Positions 26,833 through 36,730 are shown, counted from the first letter of the stretch. The stretch: DNA of 64,000 nt from Fidelibacterota bacterium (GCA_018673925.1 JABHBL010000022.1:248001-312000), one strand, 5' to 3'. Program-made: numbers and translations. The notes: a model not told the origin generated them from the letters alone.

Positions 26833-27593
26833 GCACTTTTCCTGAGTATGACAATAAATCGCTCTGTCTTAATTGTTGGTTGCTCCAATGTTTCATCATC
26901 AAGAATCTGCCACCACTCAAAATTAGATGATTGGCAAAACGCTTCCACTTCACTTTGCTCATATGCTTTTTGAATATGCGATTCAACATCAACTGTATCT
27001 GTAATATCAGTTTTCAAAGTGAATACAGACTCCGCGAGTCGAGAATTGGGATCATAATTTGTGTATCTCTCGTATCCACCTTTTTCATCACTAAATATCT
27101 CACGATATCCGCGGAAATGAGTTTGACATAATAAGGGTGTAACCACATCGAAAAGTAAAATACCACCAGGTTTAAGAAGTGCATATGTATTTTTAAGGAA
27201 TATTTCGATATCAGCAGTCTCAAGGAGATAGTTTAAGCCATCATGGAGATTGATGATAACATCAAACTCTTTTTCTGAGGAATAATTGACCATATTACCG
27301 ACACTGAAATCAATAATAAGATTTTCAGAGAGTGCCTTATCACGGGCAATATCTATCATGTGCTCACTGAGGTCAACTGCCGTCATATCAATTCCAAGAC
27401 GGGCAAGTCTAAGGGCCATTGAGCCGGTTCCGCAGGAAATATCAAGCCATGTCTTGCCAGGTTTATGGGGTGCCACCAGAGCCTCAATATCTTCAACCCA
27501 GATGTCGTAATCGATATAATCCATAAGCAGATCATAGTAGGCAGCGAGACGCTGGTATGGCTGAATCTTTTGTATATTCTGCTTGTCAAGCAT
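26829..27593 (-). CDS. Class I SAM-dependent methyltransferase
   Basis: A 254-residue protein with a Rossmann-like methyltransferase core: YYDLLMDYIDYDIWV near the N-terminus, motif I LDISCGTGSMALRLA about residues 56-70, an acidic loop after strand 2 (AVDLSEHMID) and DVIINLHDGLNYL for motif IV. The C-terminal 80 residues are typical of small-molecule methyltransferases; the substrate cannot be deduced. ATG at 27593 is preferred over ATG at 27638, which would overlap the exchanger gene by 29 bases. Its overlap with ftsE suggests only shared transcription. Confidence 0.8.
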   Translation of the reverse strand: MLDKQNIQKIQPYQRLAAYYDLLMDYIDYDIWVEDIEALVAPHKPGKTWLDISCGTGSMALRLARLGIDMTAVDLSEHMIDIARDKALSENLIIDFSVGNMVNYSSEKEFDVIINLHDGLNYLLETADIEIFLKNTYALLKPGGILLFDVVTPLLCQTHFRGYREIFSDEKGGYERYTNYDPNSRLAESVFTLKTDITDTVDVESHIQKAYEQSEVEAFCQSSNFEWWQILDDETLEQPTIKTERFIVILRKSA

Positions 27594-27609
27594 GAAACTT
27601 AGTTTCCTA

Positions 27610-28599
27610 TCAGGAACGACCGAAGAAAAGGTAGACATAGAATCCGATATAACCCATCACCAGGATGGTACCAGTGAGGCGACCGATTTTATGTCTAAGT
27701 CCAAGTGGAATGAGAACCAACCCAAACATCATCATGATGATGTATTGAGCATGGGGAAATAACTTCACCACCTCGCCGGCAATAGTCCGACTCTCAAGGA
27801 CATCAAGTGGTTTGATGAATCCCACACCACCCATTATAAAGAGGATATTAAAAACATTGCTGCCGATAATATTACCAACTGAAATTTCACCGTGTTTTCT
27901 GAATGCAGCCACAAGAGAGGTTGCTAGCTCAGGTAAACTGGTTCCAACGGCGACAATGGTTAGCCCTATGACCATCTTAGGAATATCAAATTCCTCAGCG
28001 ATCCATACTGCACTCTTTACAAAGAGCCAGGCACCTACCGAGAGAGCGACACTTCCAGCAAGAACCAGTAAAAGATTTTTGGTTTTGCTTCCAAATTCTC
28101 CGTCATAATCCTCCAGGGGTACTTCTCCAGGATGTCGATATAAATAATAGATATAACCAATGAGAACAAGAACCATGACCAATCCATCGATTCGAGAAAC
28201 AGATCCATCAAGTGAAAGCCCATAAAGCAGAAGACTGATGATGAATAAAAAGATTAAACCCTTATAGGTTTGCTTAAAATGAATTGTGATGGGAAAAATC
28301 AACCCGCTGACGCCCAGAATCAAACCGATGTTGGTCACATTGCTTCCAATAATATTTCCAATCGCTATGGTAGAAGAGTCCTCAAAGACATTAGCAATTA
28401 AACTGACCACAAACTCAGGCATGGAAGTACCAAAAGCCACAATGGAAAGCCCAACAATAAGTGGTTTAACACCCATCTGTTTGGCAAATTGGCTCCCACC
28501 TCTCACCAGCCATTCCGCGCCAAAAAAGAGCAAGGCAGCACTGATGGCAATGATGACACTATTGCCGCCCATACCGATTGAAGCAATCATGTTATCCAT
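27610..28599 (-). CDS. Calcium/sodium antiporter (CaCA family, YrbG-like)
   Basis: A 329-residue membrane exchanger with about ten helices and the two inverted alpha repeats of the CaCA superfamily: GLSIVAFGTSMPE with GNIIGSNVTN (about 50-90) and GLTIVAVGTSLPE with GNIIGSNVFN (about 212-252). The acidic residues in the two TSxPE motifs are the cation ligands. It probably exports Ca2+ in exchange for Na+. Its ATG overlaps the nadD stop by one base (TAATG). Confidence 0.92.
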   Translation of the reverse strand: MDNMIASIGMGGNSVIIAISAALLFFGAEWLVRGGSQFAKQMGVKPLIVGLSIVAFGTSMPEFVVSLIANVFEDSSTIAIGNIIGSNVTNIGLILGVSGLIFPITIHFKQTYKGLIFLFIISLLLYGLSLDGSVSRIDGLVMVLVLIGYIYYLYRHPGEVPLEDYDGEFGSKTKNLLLVLAGSVALSVGAWLFVKSAVWIAEEFDIPKMVIGLTIVAVGTSLPELATSLVAAFRKHGEISVGNIIGSNVFNILFIMGGVGFIKPLDVLESRTIAGEVVKLFPHAQYIIMMMFGLVLIPLGLRHKIGRLTGTILVMGYIGFYVYLFFGRS

Positions 28600-29192
28600 T
28601 ATTCAGGTCCATAAAGTTTATTATTTTGGATGTACTCCGAAACAACAGTTGGAACATAAAACCGCGTCATGCGATCTGCATGGAACCGATCTCTGATCTC
28701 CGTGCTGCTAATTTCCATACGGGGTAAATTTAAAAACTGAACTTTGTCAATGATATCAGCATCTATATCAGATTTCTCAAATCTGGGTCGTCGAGCCACA
28801 ATGACCTGACTTTCGTTAAGAATGTCTTCCCAATCTTTCCAGGACTTAAACTCTGCCAGGCTGTCACTACCAATAAGAAAGTGTAAATCACTTGAGGTAA
28901 CGTTCTTTTCCTTTTTCATCTCACGGATCGTATCAATGGTATAGGAAACACCTCCCCGCACAATTTCAATATCAGAATACTCAAATTGGGAGATATCATC
29001 TATGCATAACTTTAACATGGCGATTCTATGTTCAACTGGCGTGACTGGTTTAATCTCGAACTTGTGAGGAGGTCTGTAGGCAGGGATGAAAACAATTTTA
29101 TTCAAATCCAGGGATTCTCTAATCGCCTCAGCAATGATAAAATGTGCATTGTGCGGTGGATCGAACGTACCGCCAAAGAGACAGACCTTCAA
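28599..29192 (-). CDS. nadD: Nicotinate-nucleotide adenylyltransferase
   Basis: A 197-residue enzyme that makes deamido-NAD from nicotinate mononucleotide and ATP. It opens MKVCLFGGTFDPPHNAH with the nucleotidyltransferase motif at 7-17, then has FIPAYRPPHK about 36-45, the FLIGSDSLAEF segment about 110-120 and the closing ISSTEIRDR motif. The TTG at 29192 is chosen because it gives the standard family N-terminus and lies just after the bamD stop; a GTG at 29243 would extend back into bamD. It sits between bamD and the exchanger. Confidence 0.92.
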   Translation of the reverse strand: MKVCLFGGTFDPPHNAHFIIAEAIRESLDLNKIVFIPAYRPPHKFEIKPVTPVEHRIAMLKLCIDDISQFEYSDIEIVRGGVSYTIDTIREMKKEKNVTSSDLHFLIGSDSLAEFKSWKDWEDILNESQVIVARRPRFEKSDIDADIIDKVQFLNLPRMEISSTEIRDRFHADRMTRFYVPTVVSEYIQNNKLYGPE

Positions 29193-29202
29193 GAGTATCA
29201 GC

Positions 29203-30000
29203 TCACTTCTTTGAGGTTTCGGTTTCTGCGACCACTTTTTCACCCAGAGTACGCATTTTTAGCAGCTCCTTTGGAGTAAGGTCATTTTTACCATTAAGTG
29301 CAATAGAGTTCATCAATTCTCTGGCCTCTGACCAACGGCCTAGGGCAACCATATCACCGGCTTTTCCCAGTCTGGCGGCTGCATACAATCCAGTATCACC
29401 ATATTCGTTAATGACATTATCATAGTAATATATGGCCGACTCGTACTCGCGAAGTGTATCATAAAGTTTGGCACTTTCCAGTAATTTCCTGGCCAGTTTT
29501 TCACGCATTTCCATGATTCGGGTTTGAGCCTGTTCAGAATACTTACTCTCTGGATAAATGTCTACAAAGTCATACAAAAATCTAAGGGCTTTATCAGTCA
29601 TATCCCGCTCGAGACGATAGTCCGGAGATAATTCACAATAGGATACCGCTTTTTTCCAGAAGGCATCCTCTACATAGCTTGAATTTTTCATGCGCCGAAT
29701 AAGTCGATCATATTCACTGATTGCCAGGAGATACTCTTCTCTTTCAAAATACGTTTCAGCAAGTTGGAACTGCGCATCATCAGCATATGCACCACCGGGA
29801 TCATTATAGATGATGAAAGTGAACACTTCTTCGGCCTTGATATAGTTGTCTTTTTCAAAGTATTCGAGGCCACGCTCGTAAGTATCACCAATGTTTGAAG
29901 CTTCCAGATCTTCTTTCTGGCCGGCACACTGCTGCAGGGATATACCCATCACGATAACAGCAGGAATGATAAATCTTTTTCGGGTAGAGCTTTTATTCAA
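29203..30000 (-). CDS. bamD: Outer-membrane assembly lipoprotein BamD
   Basis: A 265-residue TPR lipoprotein. The signal peptide ends in a slightly unusual lipobox (SLQQC, Cys25). From about residue 40 the helical repeats run YERGLEYFEKDNYIKAEEVF, then AQFQLAETYFEREEYLLAISEYDRLI and further units, matching the YfiO/BamD layout of five TPRs. BamD is the essential partner of BamA in beta-barrel insertion. The TTG start at 30000 has GGAGG eight bases upstream and overlaps the previous stop (TTGA). It lies beside other envelope genes; bamA is not in the window. Confidence 0.88.
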   Translation of the reverse strand: MNKSSTRKRFIIPAVIVMGISLQQCAGQKEDLEASNIGDTYERGLEYFEKDNYIKAEEVFTFIIYNDPGGAYADDAQFQLAETYFEREEYLLAISEYDRLIRRMKNSSYVEDAFWKKAVSYCELSPDYRLERDMTDKALRFLYDFVDIYPESKYSEQAQTRIMEMREKLARKLLESAKLYDTLREYESAIYYYDNVINEYGDTGLYAAARLGKAGDMVALGRWSEARELMNSIALNGKNDLTPKELLKMRTLGEKVVAETETSKK

Positions 30001-30725
30001 AATGTAACCTCCATCGTGATGCCTCTTGAGACATTCAGCGGATTAATATAGAATTTTCCAGCGAAACTAGTTGATTCAAATGATGTAATATCTGTGCCCA
30101 GAGCTGCATCAAAAGCACTGATAAGATGGTTGACCATAATGAGGGTTCCAGCTAACTGTGCATTGCGATACAATTCATTGGAACGCGTACGCATATCTAC
30201 ATAGTTCAATTTATTAGGGGATAAATCTTCATCGGCTAGTTCACCATTTGGGTCCCAATCATCCCATCCACAAACAAATTCAGGGTATTTACTGATATTT
30301 TCATAGAAGTGATGATCCTTGATTGGTCGTACGATTCCATCAGAATCGGTATAGACATCCATTGTGTGCGTCCTGAGATTGCCACAGGCCGTTTCACCAT
30401 TGTCACTAAACGACCATGTCGTGTAATCCCAATGCGCATCTCCAAATAGCTTAAACTCTGATTCTTTTTCAGCACCAGCATCATAGTTGGTCTTATATCC
30501 ATAGATGCCTGCTATCTCAGCTGTCACATAAAGAATACCTCTAACCTTATTGCCGTTCTCCACTTGTCCCCAACCGGGAATAATCAATGACTTTACAAAG
30601 TTTTTCAGCATACGCTTATCTACTTTGAGTTTTGCAGGTGCCTGAGGAGGCTCCTGTGTATAAGCAGTTGAGAGGATCAACAATCCGGCAATTAGGGTGA
30701 TTAGTATTTTTTTTATGTTAATCAA
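29997..30725 (-). CDS. Exported protein with DUF5683-like membrane segment
   Basis: A 242-residue protein with a signal peptide (about 1-22, ending AYTQE) and the segment SLIIPGWGQ followed by a hydrophobic stretch, which is the mark of DUF5683-type proteins in FCB bacteria. The rest is a polar region of about 110 residues with no known motif, and a second hydrophobic segment (about 180-195) near the end. Function unknown. The TTG at 30725 overlaps the previous gene's stop and gives a proper signal peptide; an ATG at 30767 would overlap by 50 bases and place an odd Cys-rich extension in front. It is coupled to bamD. Confidence 0.7.
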   Translation of the reverse strand: MINIKKILITLIAGLLILSTAYTQEPPQAPAKLKVDKRMLKNFVKSLIIPGWGQVENGNKVRGILYVTAEIAGIYGYKTNYDAGAEKESEFKLFGDAHWDYTTWSFSDNGETACGNLRTHTMDVYTDSDGIVRPIKDHHFYENISKYPEFVCGWDDWDPNGELADEDLSPNKLNYVDMRTRSNELYRNAQLAGTLIMVNHLISAFDAALGTDITSFESTSFAGKFYINPLNVSRGITMEVTF

Positions 30726-33700
30726 AACCAAACAGCACCTTCCAATAGTAGCGCCATTCCTTGCCATATCGAATCACATCGCCAGTACTGGTTTCTGAAT
30801 CAACATCATCTAGACCATAGTAAGCGCCAAATTCGAATGCGGTTGGAAAGGCATAATATGAATTGAGAGACAATCTAAGATCGACACCCACATCTCGAAC
30901 CAATGAGATCTGATCTTTTTCATGGTTCATCCAGGCAGAAAAATCATCAGGTGTCACGAATTCAGGATCTGCCGACCATACACCACCCATTTGTCCATGG
31001 AATCCAATATAAAGATCCCGGACGGTGAGGTGAGCTACTCTACTATAGTTGTCCCGAAATAGAGGAAATCTCATGGTTGCTGTTGAAATAAGTCGTCTAC
31101 TACCCTTCATAGAATAGAATGGATAACCTTTTAAACCGGGCATTCCCCCACCAAATTCCCAGAAAAAATCATCGACGGCATTGTTATCGATGAGATCGAG
31201 CTCAGTTTTGTTGGAAAGAACAATATTCCCTGGAAGTGGTAACATGTATCCATAAAATGCTGATGCATTCAATTTCGTGTATCGATAATTTCCAAAGATA
31301 TTGCCCCATCGCTCAGTCGATTCATCATAGCCGTAGTGATCAAGGAAATTATGATGATTGTCTCTGATAGACAGACTGGCTTTGTAACCTGAGGGGTTGA
31401 TACCCCGCTCCTGTCTGATATTAATACGAGATACATCCCATTTGAGACCCCAATCCCAGCCCTTGAAGTAATCGTAACTAATTCCGCCAGCCGGTTGACC
31501 ACCGACAATGTGTGTTCCAATGGCAGTCCGATAATTCGATGCGGAAATATCCAGCTTAAGCGCATGCATGGGTGGGACTCTGATATCTGCGGACAAGACA
31601 CCCTGGGATAAACTGAATGTTAAATCACTAGTGGCAGGCCAGACATGATCAAAATACCATAATTCTTCCTGGGTATGTCTAACCATCTGATAGAATTCAA
31701 AGGTCAGTGTGGGTAAAAATCCTTTGTACTGAGCCGATAGAAACAAATCCATATCAAGGTTGGGAGCGAGACCAAATCCACCAATCATGGAATAATTGCT
31801 AATAATCTCATCTGAGAAAAAGTATAAACCTGGTTTAAATAGAATATCGTTCTTGGATTGATCCATCTCAATTTGCAGACGTGGCAGTAGAAATAATGGG
31901 CCAGCGCGGAAGGTGTACTCTTCTGCACTTAAATTCTTCTCATGTCGTGTCCAGGTTGGCTCAATAATGCGATCTGTTGATGCGCGGACTGGGCGGGTTT
32001 CTACATGCAGTAGTTCAGAATCATCCAGCACAGCAATATTGAAACCTAGGCTATCGTATAGTGAGTAATAGAGCTCGTCATTTAACCATTCTGGCTCAAA
32101 TGCTCCACCAACCACATTGGTCACGCGATAATTGGATGTATCCTGGAGGTTGTGTTCATAAATATTAAAGATACCTGTACGATCATCAGTGTAAAAGATA
32201 GTTGAATCGTCTCTAAACACAGGGTTGCGTTCATCCCATGGAGATGTCAGTAAGGGTTGTACAGCGTGGCTAGCTAGATCATAAATCGCGATATCACGAT
32301 TGCTGCCTGAGGTATAATCAAAAATAACCTGGTCTCCACGAGGTGACCATCTTGGACCATAGACCTGGGTACCAGGTTCAAAATAGGTGATTTGCTGAAT
32401 GCTATCAGGATAGTCTGGGAATGCAAAACAAAGGTTATTCGTACCATCTCTGAGGTTTACAAAGGCAATTTTGTCACCCAGAGGTGACCAGGCCGGATTC
32501 TTTACTCTTTCTCCAAAGGTAAGCTGACGTTCTTCCTTAAGGCTATCAGGATGCACAATAAAGAGATCTGAATAGCGTGAGCCACTGAGGACCAATTGAC
32601 ATTTTTCACAGGTAGAAACTGCGTTTGCAGAAACAAATGGATTTAATCCATGACTACTGTGATTTGAGGTACGTGCTTCAGGTGTTCCCCCATCAAAATA
32701 CTCTTTCCGAGCATAGACAAGGTGTTCACCATCTGGACTCCAATCAAACCCCTCAACTCCCGGTAGGAATTTTTCGGCGTTTTCAGAACTATCCTTAATA
32801 AATAGAGCGGTTCGGGAAAGATAGGTTTCACCTGCGCTGGATATGTAGCCCAACTTCTTTCCACTTGAATTGAATCGCGGATAGTGATTTGCATCCCCCT
32901 CACGCTGAATAAAGTGAATGGGGCTAAGAGATTCATCTTCCTGATATGAAAGGGCATGTCTATCTGATAGAGATGCTATCCAGTTTGACCATAGTCGATT
33001 TACGGGCATGCCTGTCTCTGCCTCCAGAGCCTTGTAAAAACCATAATTCAAAGGTCCACTGATCCGTTCCGTAACGCGCTGGATGATATCCTGACCGTAT
33101 TCATGACCCATATAGTTGACCAGTCCGAATCCATGATCATAGACGCTCTCATTGCCAATTCCAACTTTACCAAATCCATCCATCTCATTGAGTGTCAGGA
33201 CTTTATCATAATTGATACGATCTCGCAGGATCATATCACGATTACTATCCCACCAGTCCCAACGGGTGGTATCATTCTGAAATTGTGCAATACCTTCAGC
33301 CCACCACATCGGCACAGCAACCGATGGAAGCGGATATGATGCGATACCATTTGGGTAGCCATATAGAACGTCCTCACGACGTTCTGGCTCATAAGAGATT
33401 ACCTGAAAATAGGCTGCAGGAACATTCCCATGCATCTTTCTTGAGGCGCGTAGACTGATGATATGCGCGAATTCGTGAGTAATCACATCTCTAAGCCAAT
33501 AATGTGAACCCCTCAAACTATAATCAAGTGGCATGGCCCATATTTCAATTTTATTGTCGAAATAATAGGCTCCACCATTGGCATAGTCATCCGTATCGCG
33601 AATAATTAGCTGTGTTTTTTCCTCAGGCTCGTAATTGTACAGGGATGTGATGCCATCATATATATCATCAGCAACATGTAGAGCCTCGTTGGCTGTCCAC

Positions 33701-33837
33701 TCAGTCCCCTGATGATAGTGAACGATGAAGTGCTTACCCTCGATGGTCTTCCATTCCAATTCAGGATGGTTGAAGCCCTGAGCCATGAGAATAGCACTTA
33801 TACTGATCAGGAATAGTATGGTTTTCAGGGTGTTCAT
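30718..33837 (-). CDS. Exported gluzincin-like protease fused to TolB-type propeller and C-terminal beta-barrel
   Basis: A 1039-residue exported protein (signal peptide 1-19, ending LMAQ). Residues about 30-270 form a peptidase-MA-like metalloprotease domain with HEFAH at 121-125 and the third zinc ligand Glu181 in WWAEGIAQF. Residues about 310-600 hold WD40/TolB-like propeller repeats (SPDGEHLVYARKE, SPLGDKIAFVN, SPRGDQVIFDY). The last 400 residues are strand-rich and aromatic, ending in VLFGFD, consistent with an outer-membrane beta-barrel of the BamA/surface-antigen kind. An outer-membrane protease or sensor is a fair inference. It overlaps the upstream M6-like gene by four bases (ATGA). 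Confidence 0.8.
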   Translation of the reverse strand: MNTLKTILFLISISAILMAQGFNHPELEWKTIEGKHFIVHYHQGTEWTANEALHVADDIYDGITSLYNYEPEEKTQLIIRDTDDYANGGAYYFDNKIEIWAMPLDYSLRGSHYWLRDVITHEFAHIISLRASRKMHGNVPAAYFQVISYEPERREDVLYGYPNGIASYPLPSVAVPMWWAEGIAQFQNDTTRWDWWDSNRDMILRDRINYDKVLTLNEMDGFGKVGIGNESVYDHGFGLVNYMGHEYGQDIIQRVTERISGPLNYGFYKALEAETGMPVNRLWSNWIASLSDRHALSYQEDESLSPIHFIQREGDANHYPRFNSSGKKLGYISSAGETYLSRTALFIKDSSENAEKFLPGVEGFDWSPDGEHLVYARKEYFDGGTPEARTSNHSSHGLNPFVSANAVSTCEKCQLVLSGSRYSDLFIVHPDSLKEERQLTFGERVKNPAWSPLGDKIAFVNLRDGTNNLCFAFPDYPDSIQQITYFEPGTQVYGPRWSPRGDQVIFDYTSGSNRDIAIYDLASHAVQPLLTSPWDERNPVFRDDSTIFYTDDRTGIFNIYEHNLQDTSNYRVTNVVGGAFEPEWLNDELYYSLYDSLGFNIAVLDDSELLHVETRPVRASTDRIIEPTWTRHEKNLSAEEYTFRAGPLFLLPRLQIEMDQSKNDILFKPGLYFFSDEIISNYSMIGGFGLAPNLDMDLFLSAQYKGFLPTLTFEFYQMVRHTQEELWYFDHVWPATSDLTFSLSQGVLSADIRVPPMHALKLDISASNYRTAIGTHIVGGQPAGGISYDYFKGWDWGLKWDVSRINIRQERGINPSGYKASLSIRDNHHNFLDHYGYDESTERWGNIFGNYRYTKLNASAFYGYMLPLPGNIVLSNKTELDLIDNNAVDDFFWEFGGGMPGLKGYPFYSMKGSRRLISTATMRFPLFRDNYSRVAHLTVRDLYIGFHGQMGGVWSADPEFVTPDDFSAWMNHEKDQISLVRDVGVDLRLSLNSYYAFPTAFEFGAYYGLDDVDSETSTGDVIRYGKEWRYYWKVLFGFD

Positions 33838-36641
33838 CGAATAACAGCGATCTTGATTATCTCTGATGAATTACCGGCAACGATTTGGGCGAGGTAAACA
33901 CCATTTGAGACGTCAGAGGCATCCCAGACCCATTCATTATAGGTATTTCGTTGAAGTACATCCTGTTCAACACGGGCAACCTGTGCACCATTCATGGAGA
34001 ATATCTCGATACTCCAGGTATCCACATCCCCTAACCAGGCGCGGATAGTAGTCTCGCTGCCCTTAATGGGATTTGGATAATTATAAACAGACCTGGATTG
34101 GATGGCAGGCGTGGTTGTAGTTGCAACAACCGGTGTCATGACGACTCTATCACCAGCCCGATTACCCTGTGGATCTGACCAGAAGGCATACGTATCGATT
34201 GTCAGGTCGTATTCAAAGTAGAGTAGCTCCTGGCCACTAAGTATCAGACTTAGGCCATTCGAAGTGCTGAGATAATTTTCAACACCGGATGAAACTTGCG
34301 GTAGGACACCGCTATCCAGTGAACCACCCTGGTAATCATATATTGAATATCCATTGGTGTGTCGTAAAAAGATACTGGGTTGACCGTCTATGGTTGAACC
34401 AACAATGGGATTGCCTTCATAGGGTTCAACACTAAAAGGATTGCCATTGTATGCAATCCCAGCTTGATTGATAATCTCTATTGAATTCTCATAAAATAGA
34501 GCGATCTCATAGTATCCATCCCAATCAGCATCCAAAGGAATAATGTGCAGCGGTTTATCACCGCTGATATAGTCCATTTCCTCGGAAGGAAGATGGGAAA
34601 TTTTTAGAGCATTTTCGCCATTGGACCAGGAAATCACATCAAGTTCCTCTGGAATGATCATCATAATCGAATTCGGATCTCGATATGGTGTAACCCCAAC
34701 AGGAATGGGATCCTCTGCAAAACTTGAATAGAAGGGCTGAATACCCGATGTTGTCTGAAATCTGGCGACAGGCGTTACCGTGAGCTGTTCACTTATGAAT
34801 TGTGCCTGTTGCTCAAACCATTTCACCAGGAAGTAGTTACCATTTTCTTCAGCAAAATATGAAAGCGTTAGCAACGGATTGTTCCCGCCAATTATCTCAA
34901 AAGGTTTGTGCTTGGTAGGGTGAGAATGGAAGATACCTGTCTCAATATCGATAAACCGAGATCCAGCATCCATATTAGGGAATACCCAAGGATACCTGTA
35001 TTGAAACGTGCTGTCACTGTTTGGGTGTAAAATATCAGCCGGTGTCACAGTAAGACTTGCAGTATTAGTTAGACGATTTTCAGCAAAGAACGTTTCAATG
35101 ACTTGAGATGAGTCTGTATTGAATGCCCAGAGTGTGCCTGGTGCTGCACCCAATCCAATAAAACTTGAGATAGAATCTTTTTCAGCCAATCTGTCCGATG
35201 AGATTGAAAAGCTCATGGTAGGACCATTATTAGAAATATTTTGAATATTCAGATGGGTAGGAGCACCTGTATTAGATGTGGTTGAGGGGAAGGTCCTCGA
35301 GTTGAAGCTGAGCAGACTATCTCCCACAACTTCTTCGTAACGGTTGATATGAAACCAGCCCTGATTACCAGCAAACCACGGATCAAACCACCAGCCAGTT
35401 TCCAAATATGAGGCGAAGAGTAATTGAGTTGTATGCCCCATATCCTGGGCACCATCAGCTTCGACAAAATCCACTAACTGATTGGTTCCACCATTAGGAT
35501 TGTCAGCAGTGAATCTCGCGTTCTCATCGATGTGCCAGATGTTGAGTCCATTACCTGGTAACCCAGCATGCTGTTCGTCAACATTTAAAACGACACCTCC
35601 AGCGCTCAGGACGACGGATACTGTATCAAACCCAGCCTCATCAATCCAAAGGGGCATGCTACTGGGGTGCAGTATGTTTCTCTGACGATTCTCAATGAGA
35701 TAATACTCAGACTCACTGATTGAAATTTTTATGGGAGGATCATCAACATGAATCGAGACCGAATCCCCTATCTGCATCTCACTGGCAGATATCCAGCCCT
35801 GCTCAATGCGAGTAAATGGGTCAGGATAGGCTGGGACGATGCCGTGAAAATTATTTGAGCCCTGGTCCATGAGGGCAAAACCACCCACTAAGGACACACC
35901 TGTCTCTGTATTGTATAATGGTGCCAGGCCAAGATGAAAGCCCATCATAAGTGCCAGGGTTCCATTCAGCCCAACCTGATAAAAGCATGGGTCCTCAGCA
36001 TCTTCAAAAAGGCTGCGAGTTTCTTTATACTGAAGGAAGTTTTGGGACTCAGGGATAATGATTAAGTCGGTAAGATTACCCTCATCAGTTTGAAGATAGC
36101 GATATTCTTCAAAGTCTGATTGTGAAAGATAAGCTGAAGGGATGTTACCGGGAGTCGGATCAAGTGCGAATGCGAAATCACCACCCATACCTGCATGTGC
36201 AAGAATGATGGTAGTATATTCATCAAAATTGATGTCAGGGTCTGCCAGCTCAATAGCATCCTCACTCAACTCAAAAAGTTTCGCCGTTTCATCAAATGTT
36301 TCCAAATATGGATGATAGTAGAGCATGTCGTGGGGCAATTGGTAAACTTCATTGTCGTTTAGCGGATAAACATCTGAATCAGATAAATTCACATAAACTG
36401 CACCGTTGCTCACACGCTGCCAGTAGTTGTCCATGGCTATGAGGTGATCCTGGAAATAGGTGCGACCATGTGGAGGTGGATCAAGAGCCCAGTCAGTGCA
36501 ATCAAGATCAACGGTATCCTCCAGAACGAAGCTACCATCCCCTGTTGTTGCCGGTGAGGAATCAGGTTGAAATGCTACTCGCAGAACAGCTACCTTGAGT
36601 TCCTGTGCTGAAAGGGATATGACCGACAGAATAGTCAGCAA
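33834..36641 (-). CDS. Secreted M6-like protein with degenerate active site and type IX sorting domain
   Basis: A 935-residue exported protein. Residues about 50-330 follow the immune-inhibitor-A (M6) metalloprotease pattern: a DYWQRVSNG-like segment, then LGLAPLYNTETG and GGFALMDQGSNNFHG, matching LGLPDLYDxD and the LM-x-GS segment of M6. Where M6 has HEFGH this protein has LMMGF (231-235), and the following Asp ligand is Pro, so zinc binding is lost. The C-terminal 80 residues (YNYPNPIKG ... GVYLAQI) are a type IX secretion sorting domain. The start is unclear: TTG at 36641 gives a signal peptide without basic residues, and no ATG exists upstream in frame. It overlaps the protease/propeller gene downstream. 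Confidence 0.75.
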   Translation of the reverse strand: MLTILSVISLSAQELKVAVLRVAFQPDSSPATTGDGSFVLEDTVDLDCTDWALDPPPHGRTYFQDHLIAMDNYWQRVSNGAVYVNLSDSDVYPLNDNEVYQLPHDMLYYHPYLETFDETAKLFELSEDAIELADPDINFDEYTTIILAHAGMGGDFAFALDPTPGNIPSAYLSQSDFEEYRYLQTDEGNLTDLIIIPESQNFLQYKETRSLFEDAEDPCFYQVGLNGTLALMMGFHLGLAPLYNTETGVSLVGGFALMDQGSNNFHGIVPAYPDPFTRIEQGWISASEMQIGDSVSIHVDDPPIKISISESEYYLIENRQRNILHPSSMPLWIDEAGFDTVSVVLSAGGVVLNVDEQHAGLPGNGLNIWHIDENARFTADNPNGGTNQLVDFVEADGAQDMGHTTQLLFASYLETGWWFDPWFAGNQGWFHINRYEEVVGDSLLSFNSRTFPSTTSNTGAPTHLNIQNISNNGPTMSFSISSDRLAEKDSISSFIGLGAAPGTLWAFNTDSSQVIETFFAENRLTNTASLTVTPADILHPNSDSTFQYRYPWVFPNMDAGSRFIDIETGIFHSHPTKHKPFEIIGGNNPLLTLSYFAEENGNYFLVKWFEQQAQFISEQLTVTPVARFQTTSGIQPFYSSFAEDPIPVGVTPYRDPNSIMMIIPEELDVISWSNGENALKISHLPSEEMDYISGDKPLHIIPLDADWDGYYEIALFYENSIEIINQAGIAYNGNPFSVEPYEGNPIVGSTIDGQPSIFLRHTNGYSIYDYQGGSLDSGVLPQVSSGVENYLSTSNGLSLILSGQELLYFEYDLTIDTYAFWSDPQGNRAGDRVVMTPVVATTTTPAIQSRSVYNYPNPIKGSETTIRAWLGDVDTWSIEIFSMNGAQVARVEQDVLQRNTYNEWVWDASDVSNGVYLAQIVAGNSSEIIKIAVIR

Positions 36642-36730
36642 TAATCTTACTGTGAATTGATTGATATTATCCCCGCTAGTCTTTGAGGGTTAAAAATTAA
36701 AGATCGACGATCAGATTAATCCGATCTACC

